Of a DNA stretch of 64,000 bases, positions 42,821 through 52,469 are shown piece by piece. Numbering within the stretch: the first letter of the stretch is position 1; every line of letters starts with the position of its first letter. The stretch covers positions 62,001-126,000 of the forward strand of contig NZ_FMVM01000009.1 in assembly GCF_900102085.1 (NCBI RefSeq). Reading direction: 5' to 3'. Source of the stretch: Paenibacillus polysaccharolyticus. Lineage in GTDB: Bacteria > Bacillota > Bacilli > Paenibacillales > Paenibacillaceae. The position numbers and the translations under genes are program-made. Under the pieces are notes generated by a model that was not told the origin of the DNA, made no database searches, and saw nothing but the letters and a program-made list of their open reading frames with translations.

Positions 42821-45800
42821 TCAAATGCCTGTCCAGACATCCTTGGCATAACGACCTTGCTCTTGAAGCTGATTAAGCCAGGCTTCTGCCTCTTCTACCG
42901 TCTTACCTTGAGTATCTGCATAAGCCTGTTTTAGCGTTGTTTCCACATCAGGAGCCATTTTACTGCCATCTCCGCAGATGTATAGATGCGCCCCGTTTAC
43001 CAGCAAAGGAATTAACAGATGTGCATCCTCTTTCATCCGATGTTGCACATAACATTTGTCTTCCCCTTGAATCCTGGAGAAAGCTGTATGAAGCTGTACA
43101 AGCCCCTCCTGCTCTGCAGTTTCCAGCTCGTTTTTGTACAAATAATCATGCGCCGGATTGCGGCAGCCAAAATACAGATGCGCTTCACCAACTGCCTCGC
43201 CTTGTTCCTTCATCACATGTCTCGCCTGTAAGAAACCACGGAACGGCGCTATCCCTGTTCCCGGACCCACCATAACGATCGGCACGTCTGCTCTTTCAGG
43301 CAATTGGAAGCCGGATTCCGGTGTACGGACAAACATCACAACCTCTTCACCAGGCTTCAGATCAGCTAGATAATTGGAAGCAATACCTTTATATATCCCT
43401 TTTCCACTCCAGGCAGATGCCTTTACGACACTTACCGTAATGCTCGCTTGCGCTGCTTGTACCCGTGGAGAGCTGGATATGGAATAGTATCTAGCCTTCA
43501 ACGAAGGCAATAATGCAAGAAAACGTTCAAATGGCAATTCACATGCTTCATATTTCTCCAGATAGTCCAGCATGGATATCCGTTTGCCACGAACTTCCTT
43601 CATATATGATGCCTCATCCAAGAGCGCTTCAAGTTCCTTCTTGTGTGGAGGGCAGACCGTATATGCAGCAAGTTCCCTTAATTGCGCACGTGTTGCGGCC
43701 TCTTGCAATTCCACACTGTGGCTGAGCAGATCGTACAAGTTCACTGGCCGTTGCAATGGCAGATGCGCCGCGCTTCTCCCCGATGCATCCAGTACCAGAT
43801 GCTCTGTTCCGGTGAAACCGTAACGACGCAGCACACGCTCCACAAGCTCTGGTGGATTTCGTGGCAGAACGCCAAGATGGTCACCTTCCTTATAAGTGAT
43901 GCCCTCCGGCAGCTTAATCTCCAAATGTCTCGTGCTTCGCTCGCTCCCTTCATCATGAAGCTCCCGATTCTCCAGCACGGTTGCAACATGAGCTTCATAG
44001 GTTTCAACCAGCGGAGTAACCGCTCTGCCACTAACAAATTGTACCGACAGGGAGCTGTGTTCACTTTTTGATCCCGTATTCAGATTCAGTTCCAGCGTTC
44101 GTGCAAGATCAGGCCATAACTGTTCCGTCCAATCCTCGACCTGCTTCTCGAAATCCCCGCTGGCATCTGACTCTCCCAGAGAGGATAAACGCTTGGCTCC
44201 CCGTAAGGCCAGCTGTTCATCAATCAAACGTGGAATTCGCTGATACGTGCTAGCCCAGTTGTGATCACCGCATCCAAGAACCGTATATTTTACGCCCTCG
44301 AATTCCTTCTGATCTGCATGCTGAATCCACTCTACAAACGTTCTGGCATTACTTGGCGGCTGACCATTATACGATGCGCTGACAATGATGACAGCTCCTT
44401 CTTTAGGCAGCCTGCCGACGCGATCATCCAGCGCAGCCACTTCACTGCGGAAACCTTGGTGTCTCGCGGTATCCGCTATTTCGCGAGCGATCCCTTCAGC
44501 CGTCCCGAGATTCGAACCGTAGAGTACAAGCAAGGGAGTATCGTGTGCTTCTACAGCACCTTGTTCATCCTTTTTCACTGTGTTAGCAGGCTCTTGTATA
44601 GCCACACCAGGTACAGCCATCACAGGCTTACCTCCGCGCGCACGTACACGAATGATGAATTGATCGGGTTTAAGTGTCAATGTCTCTTTGACTTTTAACT
44701 GATAATTCATATGATCGATGAAGTCAAAATGTTTCAGGACCATGCCCAGCACAAGCGTCGCTTCCTGAAGCGCAAACTGCTGACCAATACATGCGCGTTG
44801 ACCGTTGCCAAACGGCTTATACGCGTTATGCGGTACTTTGCTTGGGTCTTCGAAACGTTCAGGGCGAAACTCCTCTACATCATCTCCCCATGCCTCACGG
44901 TCACGGTGCAACTTGGAAATGAGCACACTGACACTGTCCCCTTTTTGAAGCGGGTATTGTCCGCCGAGCATTGTATCTTCTTTTGCATATAACGAAAATG
45001 CTGGCGCGGTTGGCCACAAACGTAGTGCTTCACTCAGCACCATACGTATATATTTCAATTGACGAACTTGATTGTACGTTGGCACCGGGTCTTTCAGAAT
45101 CGCATCTGCTTCCGCCTGAGCTTTCGCGAGCTTATCCGGGTTTTTCATCAGGTAGTACACGGCAAACGATAATAAACCACTCGTCGTTTCATGCCCTGCA
45201 ATTAGAAATGTAATAATCTGATACCGGATATTTTCATCATCCAGCGTTTCGCCTGTCTCCGGGTCCTTGCCGCTAAGCATGTGAGAGAGCAGATCATCTG
45301 CCCCTTCCTGAGGCTGCGCTTTGCGCTCTGCAATGATGTGATCCACTAGCGAGAACATGGAACGGATATCCTGTTCGAATTGTTTCTTTTTACTGATCAT
45401 CAATTTGTCCTGCAAACGCAGACGTTGCAACGAACTCATGGATTCATCCAATGCACGTACCATGCTTGTAATAAATGGATGTGGCTCTTCGCGGTAGAAG
45501 CTGTTAAAGCGATAGTTAAACCCACATAAACCAATGGTGTCTAACGTCAAACGAGTCATATCATCCGGCACATTCACCGTTTCATCGGGATTAAGTCTGG
45601 ACCACTTCTGCACAAGTTGCACGGCAAGATCCACCATTTTGTTATGATAACCCTGCATCGCACGTTGACTAAAACTTGGAAGCAACACATTATGTGCCTT
45701 TTTCCAGTTCGGCTCGTCCGTCCAGCTGGTAAAGAGTCCATCCCCGGCAAAAGCACGTACCTTCGCAAGCGGGGCCCATACTCTTTTATCAAATTTGGAC

Positions 45801-45994
45801 TCATCCGTCACTTCGGCTACATATTTCTCACTTGAAATATAAAGCTCACTTCGTCCAGGGTAATCCATGCGAAAAATAGGTCCATACTCGCCTGCCAGCT
45901 TAACCAAGGACTGGGTCGGCTCATCAAAATTCAACTGCGGCAGATTGCCCAGTGGACCGTACGTTTTGGGCTGAGGCACTGAAATAGATGACAT
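42821..45994 (-). CDS. Bifunctional cytochrome P450/NADPH-P450 reductase (CYP102, BM3-like)
   Basis: The 1057-residue fusion has a P450 domain (about 1-465), an FMN flavodoxin domain (about 485-640; [16 protein letters not shown]) and a FAD/NADPH reductase domain (about 670-1057; [25 protein letters not shown]). The haem ligand is C402 in [12 protein letters not shown], the I-helix has AGHETT at 266-271, and F88 in GLFTSW corresponds to F87 of P450 BM3. It hydroxylates medium- to long-chain fatty acids with NADPH and O2, without outside partners. Start at 45994 with AAGGAG eight bases upstream. Bacillus relatives are controlled by the TetR-type FatR, but no such gene adjoins here. Confidence 0.96.
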   Translation of the reverse strand: MSSISVPQPKTYGPLGNLPQLNFDEPTQSLVKLAGEYGPIFRMDYPGRSELYISSEKYVAEVTDESKFDKRVWAPLAKVRAFAGDGLFTSWTDEPNWKKAHNVLLPSFSQRAMQGYHNKMVDLAVQLVQKWSRLNPDETVNVPDDMTRLTLDTIGLCGFNYRFNSFYREEPHPFITSMVRALDESMSSLQRLRLQDKLMISKKKQFEQDIRSMFSLVDHIIAERKAQPQEGADDLLSHMLSGKDPETGETLDDENIRYQIITFLIAGHETTSGLLSFAVYYLMKNPDKLAKAQAEADAILKDPVPTYNQVRQLKYIRMVLSEALRLWPTAPAFSLYAKEDTMLGGQYPLQKGDSVSVLISKLHRDREAWGDDVEEFRPERFEDPSKVPHNAYKPFGNGQRACIGQQFALQEATLVLGMVLKHFDFIDHMNYQLKVKETLTLKPDQFIIRVRARGGKPVMAVPGVAIQEPANTVKKDEQGAVEAHDTPLLVLYGSNLGTAEGIAREIADTARHQGFRSEVAALDDRVGRLPKEGAVIIVSASYNGQPPSNARTFVEWIQHADQKEFEGVKYTVLGCGDHNWASTYQRIPRLIDEQLALRGAKRLSSLGESDASGDFEKQVEDWTEQLWPDLARTLELNLNTGSKSEHSSLSVQFVSGRAVTPLVETYEAHVATVLENRELHDEGSERSTRHLEIKLPEGITYKEGDHLGVLPRNPPELVERVLRRYGFTGTEHLVLDASGRSAAHLPLQRPVNLYDLLSHSVELQEAATRAQLRELAAYTVCPPHKKELEALLDEASYMKEVRGKRISMLDYLEKYEACELPFERFLALLPSLKARYYSISSSPRVQAAQASITVSVVKASAWSGKGIYKGIASNYLADLKPGEEVVMFVRTPESGFQLPERADVPIVMVGPGTGIAPFRGFLQARHVMKEQGEAVGEAHLYFGCRNPAHDYLYKNELETAEQEGLVQLHTAFSRIQGEDKCYVQHRMKEDAHLLIPLLVNGAHLYICGDGSKMAPDVETTLKQAYADTQGKTVEEAEAWLNQLQEQGRYAKDVWTGI

Positions 45995-46261
45995 AGCTCT
46001 CACTCCTTCTTTCTCTCCAAATGTAAATAATGAGTCCTGAAGCATAGTGCGTTGAATCAGATTTCAGTTGAATCCATCTTTTATTCACGTGTGTGTAGTG
46101 TGTAATATGTCATACCCAAAACCAACTGACCAGAATCGTAATTCGGTCAATTCCGAGTAAAAAAAATGGGCATTTCTCTATGTCTATCTTTACCATATCA
46201 TTTCCAGTTACAATCTTCAACTGCCCTAAAGTCTCAGTTTCTCTTTCGGCATCCTCACTTC

Positions 46262-46311
46262 TAAAAAAAACAAAAACTGTCCTCAGCAGAAACTCTACCT
46301 TAAGGACAGTT
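46262..46311 (-). terminator. Terminator after lutC (end of rhaB-deoR-lutABC run)
   Basis: ACTGTCCT (46276-46283) pairs with AGGACAGT (46303-46310); on the minus strand TTTTTGTTTTTTTT follows. The surrounding stretch between lutC and CYP102 (45995-46359) holds no other gene that I can see. Confidence 0.8.
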
Positions 46312-46359
46312 CTATGTTTACAATTGCTCTACGTTTCAGGCGGGCTAGAGATCAGCGGG

Positions 46360-47085
46360 CTAACCGACAATTAGACCATACACAATCCCTGGGCCATGAA
46401 CCCCGATGGTTAAATCATTTTCGATATCGGATGATCGGCTGGGACCTGATATAAAATGAATGCCTGCTGGTAGCTGCGCTCTTCCTGCTTCGTCAAAACG
46501 GTTCAGTGTCTCTCCAAGCCTTGTATGCAGCCGTTCGACCGGAATAATCAGGATCAGCACGGTTGGCAGAAGGCTGACCGAACGTCCTTTCTCCGGGGAA
46601 GAAAGAACAGTGACTGAGCCTGTGTATGCTGTGGCATAATCCGCCATAACTACACCGATATCGGCTTCGGCTGCTCGGGCTCGCCAGTCTACATCCGGAG
46701 CACTGTTCCAAACGGATACTTCTACATTGGGAAGCTGTTCCTCCAGTCCCAGATCCGTAAGAGCTTGCTCATTCTGGCGAATTAGATATTTAGCGCTTAA
46801 TTCATGTGCTTTATTGCCTATAAACCCTGCTACTTCTTCCATATTTGACATTCGGGCAATATGAGCACCGACGCTAACAAAGTTATCCGTAAACGCCTGT
46901 ATTCGCTGTTCCTCATCCCATTGCAGTTCATTCCAGAAGTCCGGGGAACCTCGAAAAGCATGGATCGGTGTATGAAGCTGTCTAGGTCTTTTCAACTTGG
47001 TGGCGATATCGTCCATGAACTTCTCCTGTCTACGCCTTGACTTTTCCTCCATGGATGCAAGCCATTGCTGATGTTCACTTCCCAT
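46360..47085 (-). CDS. lutC: Lactate utilization protein C (LUD domain)
   Basis: A 241-residue LUD-domain protein, third part of the LutABC complex that oxidises L-lactate to pyruvate in Gram-positives. GVVMADYATAYTGSVTVLSSPEKGRSVSLLP is the typical LUD segment, here with position-specific sequence around ADIGVVMADYAxAxTGS, and FISGPSRSSDIENDLTIGVHGPG is the conserved C-terminal block. I start at the ATG at 47085 with GGGAGG upstream; it overlaps lutB by 11 bases. Confidence 0.92.
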   Translation of the reverse strand: MGSEHQQWLASMEEKSRRRQEKFMDDIATKLKRPRQLHTPIHAFRGSPDFWNELQWDEEQRIQAFTDNFVSVGAHIARMSNMEEVAGFIGNKAHELSAKYLIRQNEQALTDLGLEEQLPNVEVSVWNSAPDVDWRARAAEADIGVVMADYATAYTGSVTVLSSPEKGRSVSLLPTVLILIIPVERLHTRLGETLNRFDEAGRAQLPAGIHFISGPSRSSDIENDLTIGVHGPGIVYGLIVG

Positions 47086-48595
47086 GCTTCGAACCTCCCT
47101 CCCCGCGATCACGCACAATCTGTTGCATACGCTCTCGTACAGATGTATCCATAGCAGTATGTTGCTGCTGATTCAACTCTTGATCCAGACTGTTCCACTG
47201 TTGTCGGAAGGACTTTTTCGCGAGACTGGGGGCTACTCTATACGTATTCCAGCCTTTAAGCGGGCCAAGCTTCAGTGAAATACCATTATTGCGCACAACT
47301 GCTTTTTGTCCGATCTGTCCGAGCCGAATAGCAAGAGCGAAACGTTTGGAGTTTGCCGCAACCGCCGCAAAGCCCTTCATGCCCATCGTTTCCAGCTTAT
47401 TTCCATGTCCGTCTTCCACCTTACGTCTCCGTAAATATACAAGCATGTCATGCAGTGGAATCTTAACGGGACAAGCTTCATAACAAGCACCGCACAGACT
47501 TGAGGCGCTCGCAATATCGTTCCACTCCTCAATGTTACCGTTTAATGCAGGAGTCAGCACCGCCCCAATCGGTCCACTGTAGATTCCACCGTAAGCATGA
47601 CCGCCAATGTGCCGATATACCGGACAAGCGTTAAGGCATGCCCCGCAGCGAATACAGTTAAGTAGTTCCTGGAACTCGGGATCTCCGAGTTGTAAAGATC
47701 GTCCATTATCTACGATAATGATATGCATCTCATCCGGACCATCTGCATCTGCCGAGCGACGAGGACCTGTAATGCCTGACATGTACATCGTGAGCTTTTG
47801 TCCAGTGGCAGAGCGTGGCAGCAAGGTTGCCATGACTTCAAGATCTGCCCATGACGGAATAATGCGCTCCATGCCCATAAGTGTAATCTGTGTTTTTGGC
47901 ACGGTAGATACCATACGGGCATTGCCTTCATTTTCAAATAAAACCATCGAACCGGTCTCCGCAATCGCAAAATTGCAACCTGTCAGACCAATATCAGCCT
48001 CCAAAAATTTCTCGCGCAGCTTTTTGCGGACGAATCCGGCAAGGACCGTCGTATCTGGTTCCAGTACCTCTCCAGCTTCCTTGGATAATAACTCCGCAAT
48101 TTGATATCTGTTTTTGTGAATAGCCGGTATAACGATGTGGGACGGCGCTTCACCCGCCAGCTGTATAATGTATTCGCCAAGATCGGTTTCAATGGCTTCT
48201 ATGCCTGCAGATTCTAGCACATGGTTCAGATGTACTTCCTCGGACACCATGGATTTGGATTTCACCACACTTGTAGCTTGCTTGTGGGCGGCAATATCAA
48301 GGGCAATGGAAGCCGCTTCCGCTGAAGTATCTGCAAAATGAATATGCACTCCGTTCGCACGGGCGTTGTTCACGAACTCATTCAAGTAATAATCGAGATG
48401 TGCGATTGTATGCAACCGAATCTGGCGTCCACGCTCCCGCCATTCTTCCCAGTTGCCATGCTCTTCCGACGCAGCTTTCTTGCCATTCCGCAAACGTTCC
48501 GTTGTGAACTTGACCGCTTTACGGAGAAAATCATCATTCAGTGCCAAACCCGCACGGGATTTGACCGTTTCATCCATAACACCAGGTTGGCTCAT
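47075..48595 (-). CDS. lutB: Lactate utilization protein B (LUD domain, two 4Fe-4S clusters)
   Basis: The 506-residue protein has an N-terminal LUD domain (about 60-300) with LTGCNFAIAETGSMVLFENEG, split here only by family blocks, and two 4Fe-4S binding motifs, CIRCGACLNACPVYR and CGACYEACPVKIPL, in the C-terminal half. It is the electron-transferring part of the LutABC lactate oxidation system. It overlaps lutA by four bases (ATGA) and lutC by 11, so all three are translationally coupled. Confidence 0.94.
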   Translation of the reverse strand: MSQPGVMDETVKSRAGLALNDDFLRKAVKFTTERLRNGKKAASEEHGNWEEWRERGRQIRLHTIAHLDYYLNEFVNNARANGVHIHFADTSAEAASIALDIAAHKQATSVVKSKSMVSEEVHLNHVLESAGIEAIETDLGEYIIQLAGEAPSHIVIPAIHKNRYQIAELLSKEAGEVLEPDTTVLAGFVRKKLREKFLEADIGLTGCNFAIAETGSMVLFENEGNARMVSTVPKTQITLMGMERIIPSWADLEVMATLLPRSATGQKLTMYMSGITGPRRSADADGPDEMHIIIVDNGRSLQLGDPEFQELLNCIRCGACLNACPVYRHIGGHAYGGIYSGPIGAVLTPALNGNIEEWNDIASASSLCGACYEACPVKIPLHDMLVYLRRRKVEDGHGNKLETMGMKGFAAVAANSKRFALAIRLGQIGQKAVVRNNGISLKLGPLKGWNTYRVAPSLAKKSFRQQWNSLDQELNQQQHTAMDTSVRERMQQIVRDRGEGGSKHGK

Positions 48596-49323
48596 CGTGT
48601 CTGCACCCCCTCATATAAAAGTTCAGCCAGATGCATCACTCGCACAGGTTCATTTCGGTGCCGCAGATTACCCGCAATATTCATCAGACAAGCCATGTCA
48701 AGCCCAACGAGAACTTCGGCTTGTGTTTCTTTCACATGATCCACCTTTTCGGTCACCATCGCCCCGGAAATATCCGACATTTTAATCGCAAACGTACCTC
48801 CGAATCCGCAGCAATCCTCTGCATGAGGTAATGGAACGAGTTCAAGCCCTTTCACGTTGGACAGCAAGGCCAGCGGTTCGTCCTTCACCCCAAGCAGACG
48901 ACTGCCATGGCAAGACGGGTGGTAGGTTACTTTATGCGGAAAATGTGCACCGAGATCTGTTATTCCTAACACCTGTACTAGAAATTGTGTGAACTCGTAA
49001 GCCTTGGCCTCAAGGCGCTTCGCTTTATCCAGCCATTCTGGATCATCTGCAAACAGCTCCGGATAATGATGAATCATATATGTGCATGAACCTGACGGAC
49101 AGACCACAAAATCACTGTCATCAAACGCTTCTAATATCGTCTTGGCAGCTACCCGGGTCTCATCCCAATATCCACTGTTATACGAGGGCTGACCACAACA
49201 GGTCTGAACCTGCGGAAATTCCAGCCGAATGCCATGTGCGGCCAGCAATCGAACCATTGCCTCTCCCACTCGGGGGTATATGGCATCACTGAGACAGGTT
49301 ATAAACAAGGAGACTTTCATCAT
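48592..49323 (-). CDS. lutA: Lactate utilization protein A (CCG-domain Fe-S oxidoreductase)
   Basis: The 243-residue protein has the two cysteine-rich CCG domains seen in LutA and GlcF: QTCCGQPSYNSGYWDE and the later EDCCGFGGTFAIKMSDIS. The N-terminus MKVSLFITCLSDAIYPRVG is typical. I start at the first of two ATG codons at 49323, with GGAG six bases upstream. It is only 47 bases downstream of the deoR gene with no terminator between, so rhaB, deoR and lutABC may form one transcript. Confidence 0.93.
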   Translation of the reverse strand: MMKVSLFITCLSDAIYPRVGEAMVRLLAAHGIRLEFPQVQTCCGQPSYNSGYWDETRVAAKTILEAFDDSDFVVCPSGSCTYMIHHYPELFADDPEWLDKAKRLEAKAYEFTQFLVQVLGITDLGAHFPHKVTYHPSCHGSRLLGVKDEPLALLSNVKGLELVPLPHAEDCCGFGGTFAIKMSDISGAMVTEKVDHVKETQAEVLVGLDMACLMNIAGNLRHRNEPVRVMHLAELLYEGVQTR

Positions 49324-49370
49324 TACACACTCCAATAAACAAATTATTTCATGTCAACGTCTGATTATCG

Positions 49371-50132
49371 TTACACTGTGCGAATCAGCAATTGGTAGTT
49401 ACTGCACAAGGAAATCTGCTCTTCGGTCAAGGGTTGATCCGTAATAATCGTGTGCACCTCATCCAGTCCGGTCACACGAGCGAAAGCCCTCAGGCCAAAC
49501 TTGCTCGCATCAGCCAGCAGGATCACCTGATCTGCAATACCTACCATCTTCTGTTTTAATCTGGCTTGAAGCTCATTGGATTCACTGATGCTGCCGCTTT
49601 CAAGATGCACGCCCTTGCAGGACAAAAAAAGTTTGTCCACATGATACGTTTCGAGAGAACGCTCCGCCAGTGGTCCAACAAAGGATAAGGAGCGGGCAGC
49701 CAGTTGCCCTCCAGTAGAAATCACCTCGATGTTGTCCCGACTGCTCAGTTCGGTGGCAACTTGAATCGAGTTGGTCAGCACCGTTAATGGCATATCCGGC
49801 ATGTTCGCCGCCATATAACCTGCCGTTGTACTGGCATCCAGCAAAATGCGATCTCCCGCCACGATTAGCGCCAATGCCGCATCAGCAATCCGTTTCTTCT
49901 CCATTGCATGTGTCGTTTCCCGTATTCGGTAAGGAATCTCCGGCTGATCCTCCTTGACACTCACCGCTCCGCCGTGTGATCGGCGCAGCCGACCAGCCTC
50001 TTCTAACCGATCCAGATCACGGCGAATCGTCTCCTCGGTTACCCGGCAACGTTCACTAAGCTCAGATACTCGCATGCTGCCCTTAATATTGACTAACTCT
50101 ACAATCCGGTCATATCGTTCTGCCGCGAGCAT
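49371..50132 (-). CDS. DeoR-family transcriptional regulator
   Basis: The 253-residue protein has the DeoR winged HTH (MRVSELSERCRVTEETIRRDL, here residues 20-40) and the sugar-phosphate-sensing DeoRC domain (ILLDASTTAGYMA, LTNSIQVATEL, FLSCKGVHLESG). DeoR proteins usually repress and are released by a phosphorylated sugar. It starts two bases after rhaB and so should sense a rhamnose-derived phosphate. It is a close paralogue of the regulator at 60251. GAGGTG precedes the ATG. Confidence 0.92.
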   Translation of the reverse strand: MLAAERYDRIVELVNIKGSMRVSELSERCRVTEETIRRDLDRLEEAGRLRRSHGGAVSVKEDQPEIPYRIRETTHAMEKKRIADAALALIVAGDRILLDASTTAGYMAANMPDMPLTVLTNSIQVATELSSRDNIEVISTGGQLAARSLSFVGPLAERSLETYHVDKLFLSCKGVHLESGSISESNELQARLKQKMVGIADQVILLADASKFGLRAFARVTGLDEVHTIITDQPLTEEQISLCSNYQLLIRTV

Positions 50133-50134
50133 GC

Positions 50135-51631
50135 CTACACCTCACTCCCGGTTTCTGTACCCGGCGACAAGGCCGTTATTCGCAAAAATCGTTCATAGGC
50201 TTCTGCCCAAGCCGACCTGTCTTGCGGTTCATATTCCTTTACCGGGAATGAATCGCGAATAGCCCGGCGCGCTTCCCAGATATCCTTAAACGTTCCGCTC
50301 GCGATCCATTGCACAGCCATATTGCCGATTGCACTTCCCTCCGCTGGCCCTGCCCATACAGGCTTGCCGATAGAGTTCGCTGTCCACTGGCATAATAACT
50401 CATTCTGAATACCGCCGCCCACCATATGCAGTCCGCCGAATGTTTTCTCTGAGAGTTGCTCTGTCCATTCCAGCACCCTTCTATACTTCAAAGCAAGACT
50501 CTCCAGAATGGACCTGGCTATACTGCCCTGATCCTCTGGCACACGCTGTCCTGTCTTCTGGCAATATTGACGAATGCGTTCCGTCATATTGCCTGCAGGC
50601 AGAAACAACACATCATCCGGGTCAAAAAGGCTTGCAAACGCCGGAGCTATCTCAGCCTTCGCGAGTAATGAGCCATAGGTAATTCCTCGCCCTTCCCGTT
50701 CCCATTGCCGCATACATTCCTGTAGGATCCAAAGACCCATAATGTTTTTGAGCAGACGATATGTGCCACCTGCACCGCCTTCATTCGTAAAGTTCAGTTC
50801 CATGCTCTCTGCACTGATGACGGGCTGATCCAGCTCTGTACCCATCAGGGACCACGTTCCACAGCTTAGATAAGCAAAGCTTGTTTCCGTGGCTGGAACC
50901 GCTACCACAGCCGAACCGGTATCATGCTCTGCTACAGCCAGGATGGGAATCGACGCAAGTCCGATATCATTACATATACTGCTGCGTAATTGTCCAACAG
51001 TACTCCCCGGTAGGACTACATCCCCGAACCATTGGTCAGAGACACCAATATGAGCTAGAAGTTCACGATCCCATTGTCCGAGTACAGGATTGTATAACTG
51101 TGTTGTTGTAGCATTGGTGAACTCATTTACCGCTTCTCCAGTAAGAAAATACCTTAGTAAATCAGGGATCATTAGAAAACGCTCCGCTTCGCGCAGCAAT
51201 GGAGAAGCACTCCGCTTAAGTGCCGCGAGTTGATACAATGTATTAAATGGTAGAAACTGTATCCCCGTGCGCTCGAAAACTCGCTTAGCCGTTAACTCCT
51301 GACAAACCGTATCCATCACACCGTTGAACTGTGTGTCACGATAATGATAGGGATTACCAAGCAGTTCGCCGTTACTACCAAGCAAACCAAAATCCACGCC
51401 CCAAGAATCAATGCCCAAACTCTCCGGCACTTCACCTTGCTGTTTTATAAGCGTCAAGCCCTGCAGTACTTCATGATGTAGCCGCAAAATATCCCAGTGC
51501 ATCCGGTCACCAATCTTCACGGGCTCGTTTTTGAACCGGTGAATTTCACGGGTTTCGATCCCTCGATCATTCAGATGACCAAGTATCGCTCTGCCGCTTC
51601 CTGCACCCAAATCATAAGCCAGCACACTCAC
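50135..51631 (-). CDS. rhaB: Rhamnulokinase
   Basis: A FGGY-family carbohydrate kinase of 498 residues. LAYDLGAGSGRAILG near the start is the phosphate-binding loop, and IDSWGVDFGLL and FLPFNTLYQL match rhamnulokinases. Later blocks FAYLSCGTWSLMGTELD and LHMVGGGIQNELLCQWTAN complete the ATP site. It phosphorylates L-rhamnulose to L-rhamnulose-1-phosphate, which an aldolase splits into dihydroxyacetone phosphate and L-lactaldehyde. Isomerase and aldolase genes are not adjacent. GTG start; a cre-like site and paired direct repeats lie upstream. Confidence 0.93.
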   Translation of the reverse strand: MSVLAYDLGAGSGRAILGHLNDRGIETREIHRFKNEPVKIGDRMHWDILRLHHEVLQGLTLIKQQGEVPESLGIDSWGVDFGLLGSNGELLGNPYHYRDTQFNGVMDTVCQELTAKRVFERTGIQFLPFNTLYQLAALKRSASPLLREAERFLMIPDLLRYFLTGEAVNEFTNATTTQLYNPVLGQWDRELLAHIGVSDQWFGDVVLPGSTVGQLRSSICNDIGLASIPILAVAEHDTGSAVVAVPATETSFAYLSCGTWSLMGTELDQPVISAESMELNFTNEGGAGGTYRLLKNIMGLWILQECMRQWEREGRGITYGSLLAKAEIAPAFASLFDPDDVLFLPAGNMTERIRQYCQKTGQRVPEDQGSIARSILESLALKYRRVLEWTEQLSEKTFGGLHMVGGGIQNELLCQWTANSIGKPVWAGPAEGSAIGNMAVQWIASGTFKDIWEARRAIRDSFPVKEYEPQDRSAWAEAYERFLRITALSPGTETGSEV

Positions 51632-51697
51632 TGCTCTCCCGCCTTTCTGTTATTATTGTCTTCATATTCGCTATTATCTTTATTTAACGGCCAAAAC

Positions 51698-51734
51698 ACT
51701 GTTTGTTTATCTTTGTTTTATACTGTTTTGTTTT
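51698..51734. promoter_or_regulatory. Direct repeats upstream of rhaB, possible DeoR operator
   Basis: ACTGTTTGTTT (51698-51708) and ACTGTTTTGTTTT (51722-51734) recur with a 24-base period. DeoR-type regulators often bind such AAACA-type direct repeats, and a deoR gene is in this operon. Confidence 0.45.
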
Positions 51735-51755
51735 ATTTTACGAGTATAACATCAT

Positions 51756-51769
51756 TGTAAACGTTTGAA
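51756..51769. promoter_or_regulatory. Possible catabolite-responsive element (cre) upstream of rhaB
   Basis: TGTAAACGTTTGAA matches the CcpA consensus TGWNANCGNTNNCA at all but one position and is about 125 bases upstream of the rhaB start. Confidence 0.45.
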
Positions 51770-51796
51770 TACCCATGAATTCGCTTTCCTCATTAC

Positions 51797-51835
51797 AAAC
51801 AAAAAACGACTCACTCCCTTTAGGGAGGAGCCGTA
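51797..51835 (-). terminator. Terminator after DUF2500 gene
   Basis: On the minus strand ACGGCTCCTCCCT-AA-AGGGAGTGAGTCGT is followed by six T. Confidence 0.7.
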
Positions 51836-51885
51836 GCTTTATTTTTTTACACATAAGACAGTCCACTCTCCACCCCGGATACGGA

Positions 51886-52377
51886 TTACCCGAATTGAGG
51901 CTGGATATCTCGTTCAAAATGTTTAAAACGTGTCCCCTGATAGGTTAACATGCCTCGATCCTGCTCCACCAGCATACCGTAATTTTGACCACCTACATTT
52001 AACTCAAGTCGTTCCCCATTGTCGAACTCAAAGGTTGCATAATAACTCGTTGTTGCACTGCTGTCCCCACTTCCACCACTGACCTCCGTTCGTTTTGTAA
52101 CGACTCTGGAATGTAAGGTAAGGACAGCTGCAGCATTGTTGGAAGACCAGGTTCGCACACCTGAGAAGATGGCATATACGATGCCGCCTGCCACAACCAG
52201 AAACACGATGCCGATCAAAATAGGAACGATCGTGCCCATTGCTCCAAGCTCGCTGAACCCAGAAAAAAAACCACTCTGATTGCCTTCAAACCCCGGCACG
52301 CCACTCATATCATCGAATCCACCAAAGCCATCTACACTTAAATGGCCTACTGACGAAAATATGCCCGTAACCGCCAT
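51886..52377 (-). CDS. DUF2500 family membrane protein
   Basis: The 163-residue protein has a Gly/Phe-rich N-terminus, one transmembrane helix (TIVPILIGIVFLVVAGGIVYA, about residues 49-70) and a C-terminal domain of the DUF2500 kind (VVTKRTEVSG, TSYYATFEFDNGERLEL, GMLTYQGTRFKHFER). Function is unknown. The C-terminal domain most likely lies in the cytoplasm or outside depending on topology, which I cannot settle. Monocistronic. Confidence 0.8.
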   Translation of the reverse strand: MAVTGIFSSVGHLSVDGFGGFDDMSGVPGFEGNQSGFFSGFSELGAMGTIVPILIGIVFLVVAGGIVYAIFSGVRTWSSNNAAAVLTLHSRVVTKRTEVSGGSGDSSATTSYYATFEFDNGERLELNVGGQNYGMLVEQDRGMLTYQGTRFKHFERDIQPQFG

Positions 52378-52469
52378 AACGCATCGATCCTTTCCCCACG
52401 CAAAATAACACCTTTTCTTGTTCCGGCAGATAACCCGCTCTGCCTTGTCCCTATACTATATGAGCCGAA

